From the NCBI GenBank assembly GCA_014621425.1, contig JAANBB010000341.1:1-44888 (forward strand): a DNA stretch of 44,888 bases. Direction: 5' to 3'. Positions 1 to 10,715 of the stretch are shown here, one piece after another. Origin of the DNA: Cylindrodendrum hubeiense (lineage: Eukaryota > Ascomycota > Sordariomycetes > Hypocreales > Nectriaceae). A model generated the notes under the pieces. The model saw nothing but the letters and a program-made list of their open reading frames with translations, did no database searches and was not told the origin of the DNA. A program made the translations under genes and the position numbers. Every line of letters begins with the position of its first letter. Within the stretch, counting starts at the first letter, position 1.

Positions 1-34
1 CCTAGGCGATGCAGTCGAGAGGAGATTTGATGTC

Positions 35-2232
35 ATGGGTCAGACACTCTCGGAGCCCGTTGTCGAAAAGGTGCGTTGGATCCTCTGCATCGCCGTCCGC
101 CTGTGACTCCATGCCTGTGAACTGCATGCTTGTCGCGCCCTCGTGTACTGCTGCGAGGGGCATCGCCCGTTTGCGAGCCCCTCTTCCCACGCCCACGCCC
201 ACGCCCACGCCGAGCCACCACAACTCGACTTTTGCCAGCCGCGCACCCTGTTTCCAGAGCCCGCAGAGATTCCTCTCGAGGTCTGAGCTGCTCGTTGCGC
301 GTCTCCTTTTGCGCTCGTCGACGTCATCCTCGCACTTGGTGCACTTCTGCTCAACTTCCCCGCTCCGTCTTCACGCTTGCTCCCCGCCCGCTCACGCTCC
401 GATGCTTCCGCCAAGCCTCACCTCCTCAGACCTTGCTCAGACCTTCCCCCCCGCTGACCTTTACTTCCCCTCTCTAGGCTTCGGAAAAGGGCGAGGATGA
501 GCGACTCATTTACGGAGTCTCTGCCATGCAGGGCTGGCGCATTAGTATGGAGGACTCCCACACGAACGTCCTCGATCTCGACCCCACCAAGACTCACCCC
601 GCGAAGCTGAGCTTCTTTGGTGTCTTCGACGGCCACGGCGGCGACAAGGTAGCATTGTTTACCGGCGAAAATATCCACAACATCATCTTCAAGCAGGACA
701 CCTTCAAAGCCCGTGACTATACCCAGGGCTTAAAGGACGGCTTCCTTGCGACCGACCGCGCCATTCTCAGCGGTATGCGCCAACTCCTCACCTCACCTGA
801 CCCTCCCCCACTCCCCGGCTTCTTCTCGCTTTGCGCTGCCACCCTTGCGAGTCCCTGGCGCTGACGCTGATTGTTTTTTTTCTTAACCTGCTTAGACCCC
901 AAGTATGAGGAAGAGGTCTCGGGTTGCACTGCCTGTGTCAGCCTGATCGCTGGTAACAAGATCTATGTCGTCAGTTGCCGCCTTGTCCCTCCCCCACGTC
1001 CGCCCCACCATGCGGTCGAGGGGTCAACTATCCCGCACGCACCATGTTAACCAAAATATCCAGGCCAACGCCGGCGATTCAAGGGGTGTACTGGGCATCA
1101 AGGGACGAGCCAAGCCCTTGTCTTTCGACCACAAGCCTCAAAACGAAGGTCCGTCGAAACTCTGGATCCTCGCCTATCTTGAGGCGAGCTTGCAATATTT
1201 TCCATGCTGACCGAGTCCTCTATCCACTCTTCAGGGGAGAAGAACCGAATTACAGCTGCCGGTGGTTTTGTCGACTTTGGCCGAGTTAACGGAAACCTAG
1301 CCCTCTCGCGCGCCATTGGCGATTTCGAGTTCAAGAAGAGCGCCGAGCTCTCCCCCGAGAACCAGATCGTCACCGCCTACCCCGATGTCACCGAGCACGA
1401 CCTCACCGACGAGGATGAGTTCCTGGTTCTTGCCTGCGACGGTAAGTGGAGGGAGAAATCCCCGTCCCCGTAATGTGCAGCACTCATTGGAGCAGGTATC
1501 TGGGATTGCCAGTCTTCGCAAGCCGTCGTCGAGTTTGTTCGACGTGGTATCGCCGCCAAGCAGGAGCTTGAGAAAATCTGTGAGAACATGATGGATAACT
1601 GCCTAGCGTCCAACTCGGAGACAGGCGGCGTTGGCTGCGACAACATGACCATGACCATTATCGGTTTCCTCAACGGCAAGTCCAAGGCAGAGTGGTACGA
1701 CGAGATTGCCCGCCGAGTCGCCAACGGAGACGGCCCCTGTGCCCCCCCCGAATACGGTACGACCCCTCTTGTTCATGGGCGAAAGGCATCGCCTGTCGAC
1801 CCCCAACCTCTATACTTTGAGGACTTGGCCCAATCCCTTGAACCGACGCCAGGCTAACTCCATCCCCGTCGTGTAGCCGAATTCCGTGGTCCCGGAGTCC
1901 ACCACAACTTTGAAGATAGCGATAGCGGCTACGAGATGGATGCAGAGAACAAGGGTCGAGCCTTCGGCGTTGGTGGGTACCGAGGTCGAATCATTTTCCT
2001 CGGCGATGGCACTGAGGTTCTTACGGATCCAGATGATACAGAAATGTTCGACAACGACGACGAAGACAAGGATCTTGCGAGCCAGGTCTCCAAGACCGTG
2101 ACGTCCCCCGATGCGACCGAGAAGCCCGCCGCCGCGGCCGAGACGAAACCCGATCCCGCGAAGGAGACCGAGAAGCCCAAGGCTGAGGACGAGAAGAAAG
2201 TAGCGGCCCCCCAGGAGACTAAGAAGGATTAG
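35..2232 (+). CDS. ptc2: PP2C-type Ser/Thr protein phosphatase (Ptc2/Ptc3 family)
   Basis: Metal-dependent phosphatase that removes phosphate from Ser/Thr; family members switch off stress MAP-kinase, unfolded-protein and DNA-damage signalling. Seven exons join in frame with GT-AG borders: 35-70, 478-772, 896-969, 1064-1148, 1235-1441, 1496-1756 and 1877-2232, giving 437 aa. The start is the typical Ptc2 N-terminus [12 protein letters not shown], coded alone by a 36-nt first exon. Visible PP2C motifs are [10 protein letters not shown] (Arg33, Glu37, Asp38), FGVFDGHGG (Asp63), [29 protein letters not shown] and [10 protein letters not shown], so the metal-binding aspartates are intact. The last 90 residues or so are a low-complexity Lys/Glu/Pro/Ala tail, as in fungal Ptc2 proteins. 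Intron 1 is unusually long (407 nt). Only 34 nt of 5' leader lie in the window. Family assignment is firm; Ptc2 versus Ptc3 is a naming choice. Confidence 0.93.
186..209 (+). repeat. CCCACG hexanucleotide tandem repeat in ptc2 intron 1
   Basis: Four perfect head-to-tail copies of CCCACG lie within the long first intron of the PP2C gene. The surrounding intron is pyrimidine-rich. An ORF reading through it codes only low-complexity Pro/Thr and is not a gene. Confidence 0.9.
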
Positions 2233-3432
2233 GTGGTCCTTTCTGCGAGCGTTGGTCCGGATTGAACGTCATTACTGCTGGCCGTGTTCCCTAGACCCCA
2301 TGGGGCGCTGGGGTATTCAAGGATTTGGGAGGGTGATGTCAGATATTCTCATACTAGGTCTTGCGTCAGAATTGTCGATGGAATGGTGTCAAATCGGGAT
2401 CGCATATGCGCACGCGTTTGTGCGCCCCCGACGAAGAGATCGAGGATGAGAGGAGGCGGAGGAGAGAGAGAAACCTCTTTGATATTTCACACTGGATCCC
2501 CTACCTGCGCACGCCCCCGAGACCTTTTCTCTCTCTCGTTTACTCACGCGAATGTCGAATATACCCGTTCTTTGTCTCACTTACACATCCACAGCCTAAC
2601 ATACATTTATCTTCTCCCCGACCTTTGTTAGAACCGGGGGAGTCGTCGGAATACGACAGCATGGAGCAGCGTCATGGTCAGCGTCATGTCACCCACGAGT
2701 CATATCAAGTGGCTCTGGCTGAGCAAGAAAGAGCCCATACACGGAGCGCTGCAACATATTTGGACTTGGTCTTCGCCGCGGGGTGGAGCGGAGGGATAAC
2801 TGCATCTTTGATTCCTGCATTCTGATTTTAGTCTGTTCACCCTTTTCGCCTTTATACCAACTGCTACTACTACAAAGAACCATCGTCTCATCGGTGTGAG
2901 AGGGACGTGAGCTCTGCGGCTGCGGTGCGGTTGCAAAAGACAAAGAGTCATAGATGAGAATGGGGCGGATGCATCATGGCGCCATATATACCCCCGCGGA
3001 AGCAGGAATTAACGACATTTTTGTCGGCCATTTACTCTTTGCGTCCCATCATGTCTTATTCATTGTAGAGTGCTTCGTCTATCATCTATCGTATTTTTAT
3101 TTCCTTTTCGGGTTTCCATGCCAAGGGCCTTATAGTATACATGAGTTTGTGAGGGTGATGGTGTATGATATGAATCTGAGGTAAGACGTGACATAAATGG
3201 TTGGGCAGGTATGTATCCTGGCGATGGGGGCTTGATGTACAGGATGTGATACAGGGTGTGATACATGGCGGGGGATATGTGTCTGCTGAGCAATAGATGG
3301 TACAAAGGTATGTGATATCTTCATCCAAGTGTGTAGTAGGAGGCCTCCGTCTTCAAGCACGACTGTCTCCCAAGTCTTGTTGGGACGAGAGAGCCTAAGT
3401 CTTGTCAGACATTATGTGTCGACGTGGCCGAA
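2233..3432. other. Convergent intergenic region between ptc2 and the PPR gene
   Basis: About 1.2 kb lies between the stop codons of two converging genes, so it should hold both 3' UTRs and terminators. Short ORFs here are low-complexity or lack recognisable similarity. It becomes AT-richer after about 3000. No RNA gene or mobile element was seen. Confidence 0.6.
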
Positions 3433-6084
3433 TCATGCCCGCGCTGACAATGACGGATCTGATGCTATTGACTTGATTGGTGCTGAGTCCTGTTCTGTTG
3501 TCGACAACTCTTCCACCGCTGCTCTCCGAGCTTGAAGTCTTCTGGTTATCCGAGATGGAGACGTTTTGCTGTCTCCAACTTGACGTGCCCTTGTCCTCCA
3601 TGGCACCGAGCGGTCTCGCCGCCAGCCGGCGGTGGAAGCTTTTTGCTCCTTCGCCAACACTGACACGCCTGTATCCTCACTGCGCTGTGCAATACGCTCC
3701 AGTTGTTGTTGAGCCATCAGCTGCTCCTCTTCCTCTGATGGTGACCTCTCCTTGTCAGCCCAACCCTCAACCATCGATTTCGGGTCGAAACGGCCTTTTA
3801 GTCGCACGTTGATGTTGCCGGGCTCGCCGTCTAAGCGACGGAGCTTGATGACGAGGTCCTTGACTCGTATTGGCTGGCGGACACCATCACTGCCAAGCTG
3901 CGGGTTTTTGACTTGCTGGTGCAACGGCCTGTCATTGGAACGGAAGGCAACCTCGAGAGATCGAGCGAGAGGCTTGATCGGGATGTACCCTTCCCACTTG
4001 TCAAGGATGACCCGCTCGATACGAGACATCACAGTCCTAGGTGAAGTAATCTTATGCCTCTCAAGGGTCGCGATGACGTCCTTAGGGAAGATGCTGGGTT
4101 GGCACTCCCTCCGCTGCCAAAAGGGGTCGCGATGAAGGCGAAGAAGGACCTGTGAGAGCATCTGGCGAGATACTTTCTTGAGTTTACGGTGCAGCACGCC
4201 ATAGAAGTAGACGGTCCCCAGGGCGTGTGGCGACCGTGATTTGATGGCCAGAGTAATGAGGGAAATATAAGTATCCTGGTTGGGCTGATAACCAGTCGGC
4301 TGAAATAGTGACATGGCCCATAGGGCCGTATTCCAGTCATTCGCTGCTGCAGCGTGCTTAAGGAAGATGTTGACCGTCTGGGTCTCAACCGGGTGTCCAG
4401 CCTCGGTCTGGATGTCGATGAGGCGCTTGCAGTCATCAATCCGCGGGTCTTCGGGGCGATGGAAGCGGAGTAGTTCGGTGATGATACCATTCACGGCACT
4501 GGGCGTGAGCCAATCCTTGCCATAACGATCTTTCTGTTCGGTCATAAAATCCTCGAGAGATCGACCCGCCTTGAAGGCGCCGTAGGAATCGAGGGATGCC
4601 ATCACATCCGCGAGGCCCCGACGGGTAGTAGCGTGGTTGAGCATTCCTAGCTCATATATCGTCACGACAATTTGTCGCCTCTCGCCGTCGCCCCTGATGA
4701 GTTGAAGAAAGAGCAGCCAAGTACGGATATTGGGGTGGAAGTACCGCGCCTCCATCTTGCGCAGAAATCCGTAGAAGAAGCCGAGGTCACGCTTGTGAGC
4801 GTATCCCTCCAGCATAAGGTTATAAGTATCTGTGTCCATGGGGATGCCCAACTCCTCGCCTAACTGGATGAGTTTGTTGGCCGAGGCGCGATGTCCACCC
4901 TTGAAAGCCATCATGGAAACAGCCATCTTCAGGACCGGCGCCGTGATGAACGAGTGGGCGGTTGCGTCTTCGAATGCCTCAACAATCAATTGGATGCGGA
5001 TGCCCTCCGTGTCAATATTTCTTCCATTTACTCGTCTCTCTCCGTAAAATTTGATAGCGAGGTGAGCGGGGATTCGGCCGTAAGAAAGGGACGCGATATA
5101 GGTTTCGAAGCTCTCCTGCGTCCACACCTCAGGCCTGGGAATCTTCTCATAAGGTTCCATGAGCTCGTATGGCTGGTATTCCTTGTGAACCCAGATGCTG
5201 CCATCGTGGTTTTCTGGCAGCGAAGCACCGCCATTGGGAGCTTCCTTGATAGTAGGCCAAAGCTGTTTGGTCCTGTAGTCGGATGTAGCAACCTCTCCAA
5301 GCTCATAGACCTCGGCCTCCTTGCAGGAGCGCACAATGTCGTCAACAGCTTGGGTTAGAATGGAGCTTTTTCCACGAAGCACAATGGCCGATGGGTTCTT
5401 GTCGACAGATGCGCGCAATTTCTGGAGCACGCCCGTGACGGAGTCGACATATTCGAGATTCAGGTTGTTGACTTCGAGGGTCCACGTCTTGGGCAAGACG
5501 ATCCTCACAGCAGACATCTCGGCTCGCTCACTCCACTTCGGCGTCATGCGCCGCATGAGCTTGAAACAATCTTTCCAGTCCGGCACCTTCCTGTTGAAGT
5601 GTCCCCAAATAATGCTATGGCCAACCTGGCGTTTGATATCTCGCAGGTGCTCATCCAGGCTCTCTTTGGTTGCTAATGAATTCGGGTACGTTCGCGGCTG
5701 GCCAGTTATGGGGTGGTAAATTCTTTTGTCTTGTTCATCGACCAGGTCTGCTTTGATTTTGAAGGCATTCCTGAATAATCGGTTCTTGGACTCGGGGCGT
5801 TTGTCGGTTACGAGCATTGGCACCACACTCGGCGGTTTGCTCCAAACATCGCCGGCTTGGAGGGTCGTTTCCTGGTTACTCGGCAGCGATATGGGAGTTC
5901 TCAGGTGAGAGGCAATGTCCAATGGTGTCAGCGGCGGCGGCGTCGAAGTCGACTCGAAGCGGAGGGTCGTGAGGCATTGATTCGGGACCCTGGAGGGCAA
6001 AGGGTCCCTGGAAATCAGCATAGGCCCAGAGATGGGGGAGCATCGTGCCCGAGCCCTCCATATTGACTTGATTCCCAGGGACAT
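3433..6084 (-). CDS. Pentatricopeptide-repeat (PPR)-like protein, probably mitochondrial
   Basis: Intronless reading frame of 883 aa. The N-terminus (MSLGIKSIWRARARC) is Arg-rich with almost no acidic residues for about 35 residues, which fits a mitochondrial targeting peptide. The middle (roughly residues 360-640) contains helical PPR-like units, for example DTYNLMLEGYAHKRDLGFFY followed by HPNIRTWLLFLQLI, and later QPNQDTYISLITLAIKS. The last 150 residues are charged and low-complexity. Fungal PPR proteins of this size bind mitochondrial RNA and act in translation, stability or processing; Pet309/Cya-5 is one candidate relative, but I cannot assign the orthologue. It lies convergent with ptc2 and in tandem with the DysF gene, whose stop codon is 503 bp upstream of this start. 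The first ATG of the frame was taken as the start; no in-frame upstream ATG is visible. Confidence 0.8.
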   Translation of the reverse strand: MSLGIKSIWRARARCSPISGPMLISRDPLPSRVPNQCLTTLRFESTSTPPPLTPLDIASHLRTPISLPSNQETTLQAGDVWSKPPSVVPMLVTDKRPESKNRLFRNAFKIKADLVDEQDKRIYHPITGQPRTYPNSLATKESLDEHLRDIKRQVGHSIIWGHFNRKVPDWKDCFKLMRRMTPKWSERAEMSAVRIVLPKTWTLEVNNLNLEYVDSVTGVLQKLRASVDKNPSAIVLRGKSSILTQAVDDIVRSCKEAEVYELGEVATSDYRTKQLWPTIKEAPNGGASLPENHDGSIWVHKEYQPYELMEPYEKIPRPEVWTQESFETYIASLSYGRIPAHLAIKFYGERRVNGRNIDTEGIRIQLIVEAFEDATAHSFITAPVLKMAVSMMAFKGGHRASANKLIQLGEELGIPMDTDTYNLMLEGYAHKRDLGFFYGFLRKMEARYFHPNIRTWLLFLQLIRGDGERRQIVVTIYELGMLNHATTRRGLADVMASLDSYGAFKAGRSLEDFMTEQKDRYGKDWLTPSAVNGIITELLRFHRPEDPRIDDCKRLIDIQTEAGHPVETQTVNIFLKHAAAANDWNTALWAMSLFQPTGYQPNQDTYISLITLAIKSRSPHALGTVYFYGVLHRKLKKVSRQMLSQVLLRLHRDPFWQRRECQPSIFPKDVIATLERHKITSPRTVMSRIERVILDKWEGYIPIKPLARSLEVAFRSNDRPLHQQVKNPQLGSDGVRQPIRVKDLVIKLRRLDGEPGNINVRLKGRFDPKSMVEGWADKERSPSEEEEQLMAQQQLERIAQRSEDTGVSVLAKEQKASTAGWRRDRSVPWRTRARQVGDSKTSPSRITRRLQARRAAVEELSTTEQDSAPIKSIASDPSLSARA

Positions 6085-6587
6085 TGGTCATAAGCCATGC
6101 ATTGTCGAGGCGGAGGAATATGTTGCTGCCCGCGTCGTCGTTAGTTCTGGGGCCTGGTAGCTGGGCTGGTCGCGATGCGGAAAAAAGATTGGCTCGGCGT
6201 TATCGCGATAGCGGATCCCACGCGAAGTCGGCGACAGGCGTCACGTGGCCACCCCTCAACCACATCCTCTACACGTCGGATTCCGCACGCCTGGCGTTGA
6301 CAAGCAATTGGGAAATAATAAAGATATTTTATGCTTGTGGATATATGTGGCTCCATCAGGAACAAAGCAAACTATGGTAAGGGACTGGATGAGACTCCAT
6401 GATACCCCCCAATCCACACATTCGCCAGACAGCCCAAATCACACACTGTCCAAGAGTAGCCCGACCTCTAATATCAACAGGGACTATCCACCCAGTCCGG
6501 TTCCCATGATGTGAATGCACTCTTCCCATAACCCAAGTCCCATGTATAAATACAGACAAAAAAAACGCTGATATGTTGACGATCCTG
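6085..6587. promoter_or_regulatory. Promoter of the PPR gene and 3' region of the DysF gene
   Basis: 503 bp between two genes transcribed leftward. It should contain the PPR gene promoter (near 6085) and the 3' UTR of the DysF gene (near 6587). No clear TATA or CCAAT element was identified and no ORF looks genuine. Confidence 0.5.
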
Positions 6588-8096
6588 TCACTGTTTTCGA
6601 GACTCGCCTTCCTTCGGGTGCGCCCCTCCACTCCGGTCTAGGCCTCGCCACTCATCGCTCCATCCCTTGTCACTGTCGACGGCGTTCCTCGTCTCGCCGT
6701 TCTCAGCCATCTGCTTGACATCACTCCAGTAGGCCAACTTGCGGACCTCTTCGTCGGCGTGCTTAACAGCGTCCTTAATCGCGTCGTGGCGGGCCTTCAA
6801 CTCTGGGTTATCCTTGTTCTTTAGCTGTGCCGTAGTCTCGTCATACATCTGCATCAAGCGACTCAGTAGTATCCGCCGTGATGCCTGGAAAACGAAAATG
6901 GACATGATCTCATGCATTTCATCCTGCAACTGCGAGAGATCCACCGCATGCTCTAGGTAATTCTCAGCAGCCTCGAGCTTCTCTCGGTCAATTCTTGATT
7001 GACGAAGGATGCGCATCAATTCTTCGATGTTCTCGATATCTGGCAGTTCTTCCTCTTCGTCTTCGACCGCTGAGAATTGACTAACACTCGCTCTGCTGGC
7101 GTGTCGGCTGCTGGCGACGCTGTCCCGGGAACGGTGCCTTCGATCTGAAGCAGATCGTACTGTAAAGTAATCGGCATTCAACATGTGCGGATCAGCCGAA
7201 ATATCATCAGTCTCTCTCTTGGCCCTCTTGCGCGTCCAGGCACGCCTTCGAACGAATGAGCTCCACCACCTGGCGCGGTGCCATGAGAACTTCTTTGAGA
7301 AGGCAAAGGCATACTCCCAGCCACCCTCATCCACACCTTCCTGATGATTGATGCGCCATTCCGGCCAGGTCCACTCCCAGGAAGGGTCAGGAACCTGTGC
7401 GGTGTGGATGTTTGTCGGAGACGTATTGTGATAGGCATTGGCTATTCTGGTGGATCAGCAGTAGTTCAGGGGCAGACCACTCAGTCCCATTTAACTTACT
7501 CCAAGGAGCAGGATCTAGACCACCAAGGGCCTGGCCAGAGAAGAGGGCAATTCCGCAGAGGAACCCTCCTCTCTCGTTTTCGTAGAGGATATCAATAACT
7601 GACTCGCGTTCTTGGCGTTTCTTGGGCTTGATCTGGGTGTCGTTTCCACGCGAAACATTGGGGGTGGGCTCTATTAAACGTTAGAAACATAAAGTGGCAA
7701 ATAACAAGATGAAGTCATAAAATACATACGCTGGACTTCAATCGACGGCCTTGGCGCAGGACTCGACTGGCCCTCGCCGTTCTGTGCATGGGATTTTGCG
7801 GGTCGACCTTCGTTCCCATCTTCAGGCTCTGTGTTCTTCGGCTTCGGCGATGGCTCGTCCTCGTCCTCTTGGTCTTCCTCGTCCAGGTCCAGCAACCGCA
7901 TGGTGGTCGTGCTCCTCATCATTTCGGCAGGCTCTGGAGTCGTGGCCCCGAGAGGCGGCGTGCGGGCGGCATCGTGGTCGACAAGGGAGATCTCGTGGTC
8001 GTAGTCGGTGGGCTTGAGCCCCGCGGCTCTGCGAGAGCTTGAGACTCTCAGCATGGCTGCTACGCCCTCGGCGTCGGAGGCGCCTGGGTTGATCAA
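6588..8096 (-). CDS. DysF (peroxin/dysferlin) domain protein
   Basis: Three exons on the minus strand (8096-7730, 7670-7500, 7441-6588) join to 463 aa. The domain runs over about residues 143-252: an N-terminal part with SVIDILYENERGGFLCGIALF and PDPSWEWTWPEWRI, then a C-terminal DysFC part, GGWEYAFAFSKKFSWHRARW followed by VRRRAWTR. The pattern of spaced Trp/Arg pairs is diagnostic for DysF domains, found in yeast Pex30-32, Spo73 and S. pombe Mug65. These act at ER-peroxisome contacts or, for Spo73, in prospore-membrane growth. No transmembrane segment is obvious, which is closer to Spo73/Mug65 than to Pex30. The first 120 residues are acidic and disordered; the C-terminal 200 are helical and charged. 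The intron 2 acceptor must be the second of two AGs five nt apart (7443-7442), because the first reads into TAG. A downstream in-frame Met at 8054 is an alternative start. Confidence 0.87.
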
Positions 8097-9755
8097 GCTC
8101 TATCAATCCATCCACAAGTGTAGCGAGTTTCGTGCGAGGTCGGCGTATCCCACAGGCTCAAAGGGGCATTGTCGAGAGGCAGCCTGGATGTCGGTGCTGT
8201 GCAGCAGCCGGGCGGGCGCAAAGCAAGATCGGTACGGTATGTGGTTTCGAAACGTTCGACGGGGGGCCGGCGAGCGAAAGCAAGTTGGATTCAGAGTGGT
8301 CGAACCGAGTGCTGGATTGGAATGCAGGACGAGCTGGGAAATTCGACGTCGCCAAAGAAGCAAGAAAGTTGACGACGGTTAGGGGAGGCGCCACTATCCT
8401 TGGTCAGGTAGGTGGTACCTTTCCAGCTTTTCGTGACGGCACCAGGGCTGCTTTCAGCCAGGTGGTTTAGTTTAGGTGTTTCGCGGTGGGGTATTAGCAA
8501 GGGGTCGACCGCCGTAGCCCACTATATCGAGGCCACTGTGGCTCGCGGCAGCTCGCTAAACCCCACTGAGCGTTCATGAAATGCAGGGCATCTTGGGCGG
8601 CCGGGCTCACAACGCCCTCCACAGCTGACCAGCAGCAGACTGGAGGGAGGCGGAGAAGTCAACAGTCTCCCCGCGTAGTTAGCGTAAACATTCGTATCAA
8701 TGACGATGTGTCTGCTACGTTGGAGGGTTGTGGCTGTGAGGTTTGACGGCACAGTTAGGTTCGGGCAAGTCAAGATCGATGATGTAATACCGTCCCTGTT
8801 GTGCAGCTTTTGTTCCAACTTAGGCCGAGGACAGTGGGGCCAAGTTGTTTGGACTTGGCCCCTGGGAGACCAAGCATGGAGGAGGATGCACTAGCGGCGG
8901 ATGACAGCGATCTTCTCTCCGCTGCTAGCTGGGTGCAATCGGGGCAGGTGTGCTGTAGGGTGTGCTGTAGGGTGTGCTGTAGGTTGCTTGGTTGCGCTCT
9001 CGGTGTTCTGTAAGTGTGTTCGATGATGGAGCTTCAGACGTATATCTCTGCGTACCCGTACCCGTACCTGTAGCTGGCGCACCAACCTCAGCTACCTACA
9101 TGTCAACGAACAGTTGGAGGATCACGCCTCGGGTCCCAGATACCATCACCTGGGCACTCTAGATGGGTACCTAGATAGCAGGTCACCCGACGTACGCAAG
9201 GTAGGTAGGTTGGCAGGTCGCCATCAGAACAGAACAACTCCTGTGACTGCCCATTCCAAGACAGCAGTCACTCCTCGCTTCTTCTCTCCGCGTCTCCGCT
9301 TTCAGCCGTCGTCAAGTCGACAATTGCAACTCCGAGGGCCCACTCCCCGCCTCAAGACGCCGCACTACGTCATGTATTTGCACTCCATCACGAGCATTTG
9401 CTCCGTAGACCTTGGGAAACCGCACGACGTAACGACAAAGCCAGCCGGCCGAGGGCTCCTCCCCAGCGCGCCCCATGTCACTGCAGTCCCGCAATGTGGG
9501 CAGGTACCGGTAGTCCTCTGGTAATGGATGGATGAGGACTACCCGACCTCCGGTCCCAACCCTGCCTGTAGCCGGTACAACCCATCCACACCATATGATA
9601 AATACCTGCCGGTACTCCTCTGCTATTGCCATTTTCTTCCATCGTTACATTCGGTTCTCTCCCACTTCTTCCCCTCACTTCCAAAGCTCTACCAGCTCAG
9701 TTCGCCTCGCATCTACAATCTGCCTCTACAATCCGCAACTCCCGTCTCCTCCACC
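8097..9755. other. Divergent intergenic region upstream of the DysF and calcofluor-type genes
   Basis: About 1.66 kb between divergent start codons, presumably holding both promoters. ORFs here are short and compositionally unlike genes. It contains a 12-bp tandem repeat (8948-8983), runs of GTACCC/GTAGGT, and one GGTACCTAGA word at 9166-9175. The last 150 bp before 9756 are pyrimidine-rich, as is common just upstream of fungal starts. Confidence 0.55.
8948..8983 (+). repeat. Three perfect copies of a 12-bp tandem repeat
   Basis: GTGTGCTGTAGG occurs three times head to tail without mismatch, in intergenic DNA. The unit is a multiple of three, so the ORF across it stays open by accident and shows a VCCR repeat. 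Confidence 0.93.
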
Positions 9756-10326
9756 ATGTCCAAGTCTCGCCTCCCACTTATCCTCGGTGTCGGTGCCGTT
9801 TCAGGTGTCGGATACTACGTTTACCAAGCCGGCGGTGATCCCAAAGCTGCCGAGAAGCAGTTTGAGAGTGAGTCTTGTCGCCAGCACCCGTTCCATCGTG
9901 TCGCGCCTCAGAACTTGGAAGCGCTAACAATGTTGCTTCAGGCGACGCCCACCGAGCCGCCGCCAACGTCAAGAGCCACCTCCCCGGCACCACACAAACC
10001 AACGTTGAGAAGGACCTCAAGGGTTACGGCCAGCAGGCTGGAGCCAAGATTGACAATGCTGTACGTCTTTACCCCTCCATTCTCCAATCTTCATCTTCAA
10101 CCCCCACACCAAGCCGTCTAAGTCCCAAAACCAGCTAACACTTCACCTCCAACAGATCGCCGAGGCCGACAGACAGGCTTCGATAGCCAAGAGCAATGCC
10201 GAGGCCTTCGCCAAGGATACCAAGGCCGACGCCCTCAAAGCTGTCAACAAGTTCGACCAGAAAGTTGAGGAAGAAGCCGCCAAGGCCAAGAGCGGCATCT
10301 CGAGCTGGTGGGGTGGCAGCAAGTAG
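9756..10326 (+). CDS. Small calcofluor white hypersensitivity-type protein
   Basis: Three exons (9756-9867, 9942-10060, 10156-10326) give 133 aa. The start MSKSRLPLILG lies in a strong CCACCATG context; an ATG at 9528 is in frame upstream, but the added residues look like a translated leader. A hydrophobic segment at about residues 6-22 (LPLILGVGAVSGVGYYVY) is followed by an Ala/Lys/Asp-rich helical body with heptad-like spacing and a C-terminal SGISSWWGGSK. Small fungal proteins of this build are annotated as calcofluor white hypersensitive proteins, from a cell-wall stress phenotype; the molecular role is not established. Predicted as a single-pass membrane protein with a soluble amphipathic tail. 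It converges with prp1, 389 bp downstream. Confidence 0.8.
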
Positions 10327-10715
10327 AGTTGACTTTGAGCATTGCAAGGAATCAGTTAAAGCATTTGGACGAAATGGATGGACCGCTGTGGGCAATTTGC
10401 CCCAAGATCACCAGAATGACTCTGTGTAGTATTATCTGGCTTGTGTACATCCAACGGAGGATGAGGAGTAATTAATGGCCATGACACACAATCAAACTTA
10501 CGACTATTTGACCCTACGCTACGCCAGAGTGATACACACGTTCAGAAAGGACATAGGCTTATGTTTGGGTCTATGTCTTTTGTTCGCATTTCGCGTTTCT
10601 AAACCAGGTCACTAAAGTGGCTGGCGCAAACTCTTAAACTCCATCGTCTCCCAATGACTTGTAATCCTCCCCCTAAACGATACACAGGATGCATGGCATC
10701 AACTTACAATCACCA
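10327..10715. other. Convergent 3' region between the calcofluor-type gene and prp1
   Basis: 389 bp separate two facing stop codons. It must contain both 3' UTRs and transcription ends, so transcript overlap is possible. Nothing else was recognised. Confidence 0.6.

Noticed and set aside
9..500. 163-codon ORF covering the start of the window
   Set aside because: It spans intron 1 of the PP2C gene and codes low-complexity Pro/Thr/Ser in a different frame from exon 1.
9528..9755. Upstream in-frame extension of the calcofluor-type gene
   Set aside because: The extra residues read like leader sequence, while the ATG at 9756 has an ideal context and begins the hydrophobic N-terminus.
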